Assembly: GCA_963716115.1 (NCBI GenBank)
Contig: CAVQSZ010000032.1
Location: 99,524 to 163,523, forward strand
Direction: 5' to 3'
DNA from: AP-15 sp963716115
GTDB lineage: Bacteria; Pseudomonadota; Alphaproteobacteria; ATCC43930; CGMCC-115725
DNA length: 64,000 nucleotides
This document shows, piece by piece, positions 63,030-64,000 of this stretch. The notes under the pieces are model-generated. The model worked only from the letters and a program-made list of their open reading frames with translations, did not search any database and was not told where the DNA came from. Numbering within the stretch: position 1 is the first letter of the stretch; every line of letters begins with the position of its first letter. A program made the position numbers and the translations under genes.

Positions 63030-64000
63030 ATGCCCCGCATCCTGACGCCAGCCACCCATTCCGAGGAAACCTTGCAGATCGCCTACGATTTGCTGCCGCC
63101 GGGCTGGGAGCTGGTCGGCGCCCCGCACGGCCGGCCGGAATTCTTCGACCTGTTGAAGGACACCGAATACTATATCGGCGCCGGGCAATTCCCGCACAGC
63201 GCCGAGTTCTACCAGAAGGCGCCAAAGCTGCGGATCGTGCAGACATTGAGCGCCGGCTACAACACCTACGACCTCGGCGCGGCGCGCTCCGCCGGGGTGC
63301 CGATCTGCAACAACGGCGGCGCCAACTCGACCGCGGTCGCCGAGCACGCGATAATGCTGATGCTGGCGGTCGCCCGCAAATTGATCTGGCAGCACGAGGG
63401 GGTGTCGTCCGGGCGCTGGCGCGGCAACGACTTCAACGCGACCAAGCTCTACGAGCTCGAGGACAAGACCCTCGGCATCATCGGCCTGGGCAACATCGGC
63501 AAGAAGGTAGCGCGCCGGGCCAAGGCCTTCGACATGCAGATCAAGTATTACGACATCAACCGCCTGACGACCGACCAGGAGGATGCGCTCGGCGTGCGCT
63601 TTGCGCTCTTCCCCGAGCTTTTGAAGATCTCCGACATCGTGAGCCTGCACGTGCCGCTCGATCTCTCGACGCACAATCTGATCGGCGAAAAAGAGCTGGC
63701 GCTGATGAAGCCGACCGCGATCCTCGTCAACACCTGCCGCGGCCCGGTGGTCGACGAAAAGGCGCTCTACAATGCGCTTGCGTGACGAGAAGATCCTGGG
63801 GGCCGGGCTCGACGTGATGGTCGAGGAGCCGCCAAAGCCCGACCATGAGCTGTTCACCTTGAAGAACATCATCTTCAGCCCGCACGGCGCCGGGCCCGAC
63901 CTGGGACAACCACTGGAAGCGCTGGCGCAACGCCTTCGACAATTTCGAGCGCGTCTCCCGCGGCCAGAAGCCGTTCTGGATCGTCCCCGAGCTGCGCGAC
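63030..64000 (+). pseudogene. D-2-hydroxyacid dehydrogenase, frameshifted and cut by the window edge
   Basis: A Rossmann-fold dehydrogenase: SAGYNTYDLGAARSAGVPIC, NSTAVAEHAIMLMLAVARKL, TLGIIGLGNIGKKVARRAKA for NAD, VSLHVPLDLSTHNLIGEKEL, and ILVNTCRGPVVDEKAL with the conserved Arg region. An extra T near 63779 (GCGCTTGCGTGAC for GCGCTGCGTGAC) and an extra C near 63894 shift frame. Repaired, it continues RDEKILGAGLDVMVEEPP, SPHGAG with the catalytic His, then PTWDNHWKRW to the window end. It reduces 2-keto acids to D-hydroxy acids or the reverse. AGAGGAG precedes ATG 63030. Confidence 0.85.

Overview
The window is GC-rich genomic DNA from an alphaproteobacterium, most likely a Rhodospirillales-like lineage. 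The best markers are the cell-cycle regulator CtrA beside its phosphotransferase ChpT, a COQ9-family gene next to rpsU, HdaA, a 41-residue aa3-type cytochrome oxidase subunit IV, and an alphaproteobacterial SOS box (GTTC-N7-GTTC) upstream of lexA. No rRNA or tRNA gene was seen. Ten or so single-base indels, mostly in short homopolymers, break otherwise well-conserved genes. The sequence therefore looks like a long-read or draft assembly with residual consensus errors, and each frameshift is better explained that way than as gene decay unless noted.

Layout. 0-5 kb: a cell-surface or polysaccharide-type cluster (secreted beta-helix protein, NodB-deacetylase/methyltransferase fusion, second methyltransferase). 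5-8 kb: VOC protein, urea-type binding protein UrtA, NTF2-like protein and an atypical SDR. 8.7-13 kb: a core block of ctrA, chpT, SRP RNA, dnaX, ybaB and recR. 13.3-16.2 kb: a restriction-modification island (PD-(D/E)XK nuclease, cytosine-5 methyltransferase, Vsr). 16-25 kb: HMG-CoA lyase, CDF exporter, FKBP, HEAT protein, MlrC peptidase, GNAT, thiolase and an FAD oxidoreductase. 25-29.5 kb: agmatinase, a two-subunit molybdenum hydroxylase and an SDR. 29.5-33.5 kb: housekeeping genes (cox subunit IV, purN, DUF2066, CDP-alcohol phosphatidyltransferase, hdaA, sixA). 33.5-35.3 kb: a repeat-rich, degraded stretch. 35.3-44.6 kb: CmcJ-like oxygenase, ribF, peroxiredoxin, yqgE, COQ9, def, rpsU, lexA, moeA, a fused trpC-moaC, and trpD. 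44.7-49 kb: VapBC, tandem amidases and a tandem NIPSNAP pair. 49.3-58 kb: homogentisate dioxygenase with an EthD partner, then a complete branched-chain-type ABC transporter whose gene order is interrupted by a HigBA toxin-antitoxin module, then an amidohydrolase. 58-64 kb: Gfo/Idh/MocA oxidoreductase, lipoprotein, class III aminotransferase, a VapB antitoxin whose VapC partner is reduced to a 29-codon stub, an FMN-dependent hydroxyacid oxidase and a D-2-hydroxyacid dehydrogenase cut by the window end.

How it fits together. The accessory genes point to a heterotroph that scavenges small organic nitrogen and aromatic compounds: two periplasmic binding proteins, amidases, agmatinase plus a class III aminotransferase, homogentisate cleavage, HMG-CoA lyase and thiolase, and two hydroxyacid enzymes. 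The gaps between genes are populated by several families of palindromic repeats, some nested, and by short perfect tandem duplications near gene ends.

The points most worth following up are the in-frame TrpC-MoaC fusion, the ctrA/chpT convergent pair, the HigBA insertion in the liv cluster, the gutted VapC, the restriction-modification island and the deacetylase-methyltransferase fusion.
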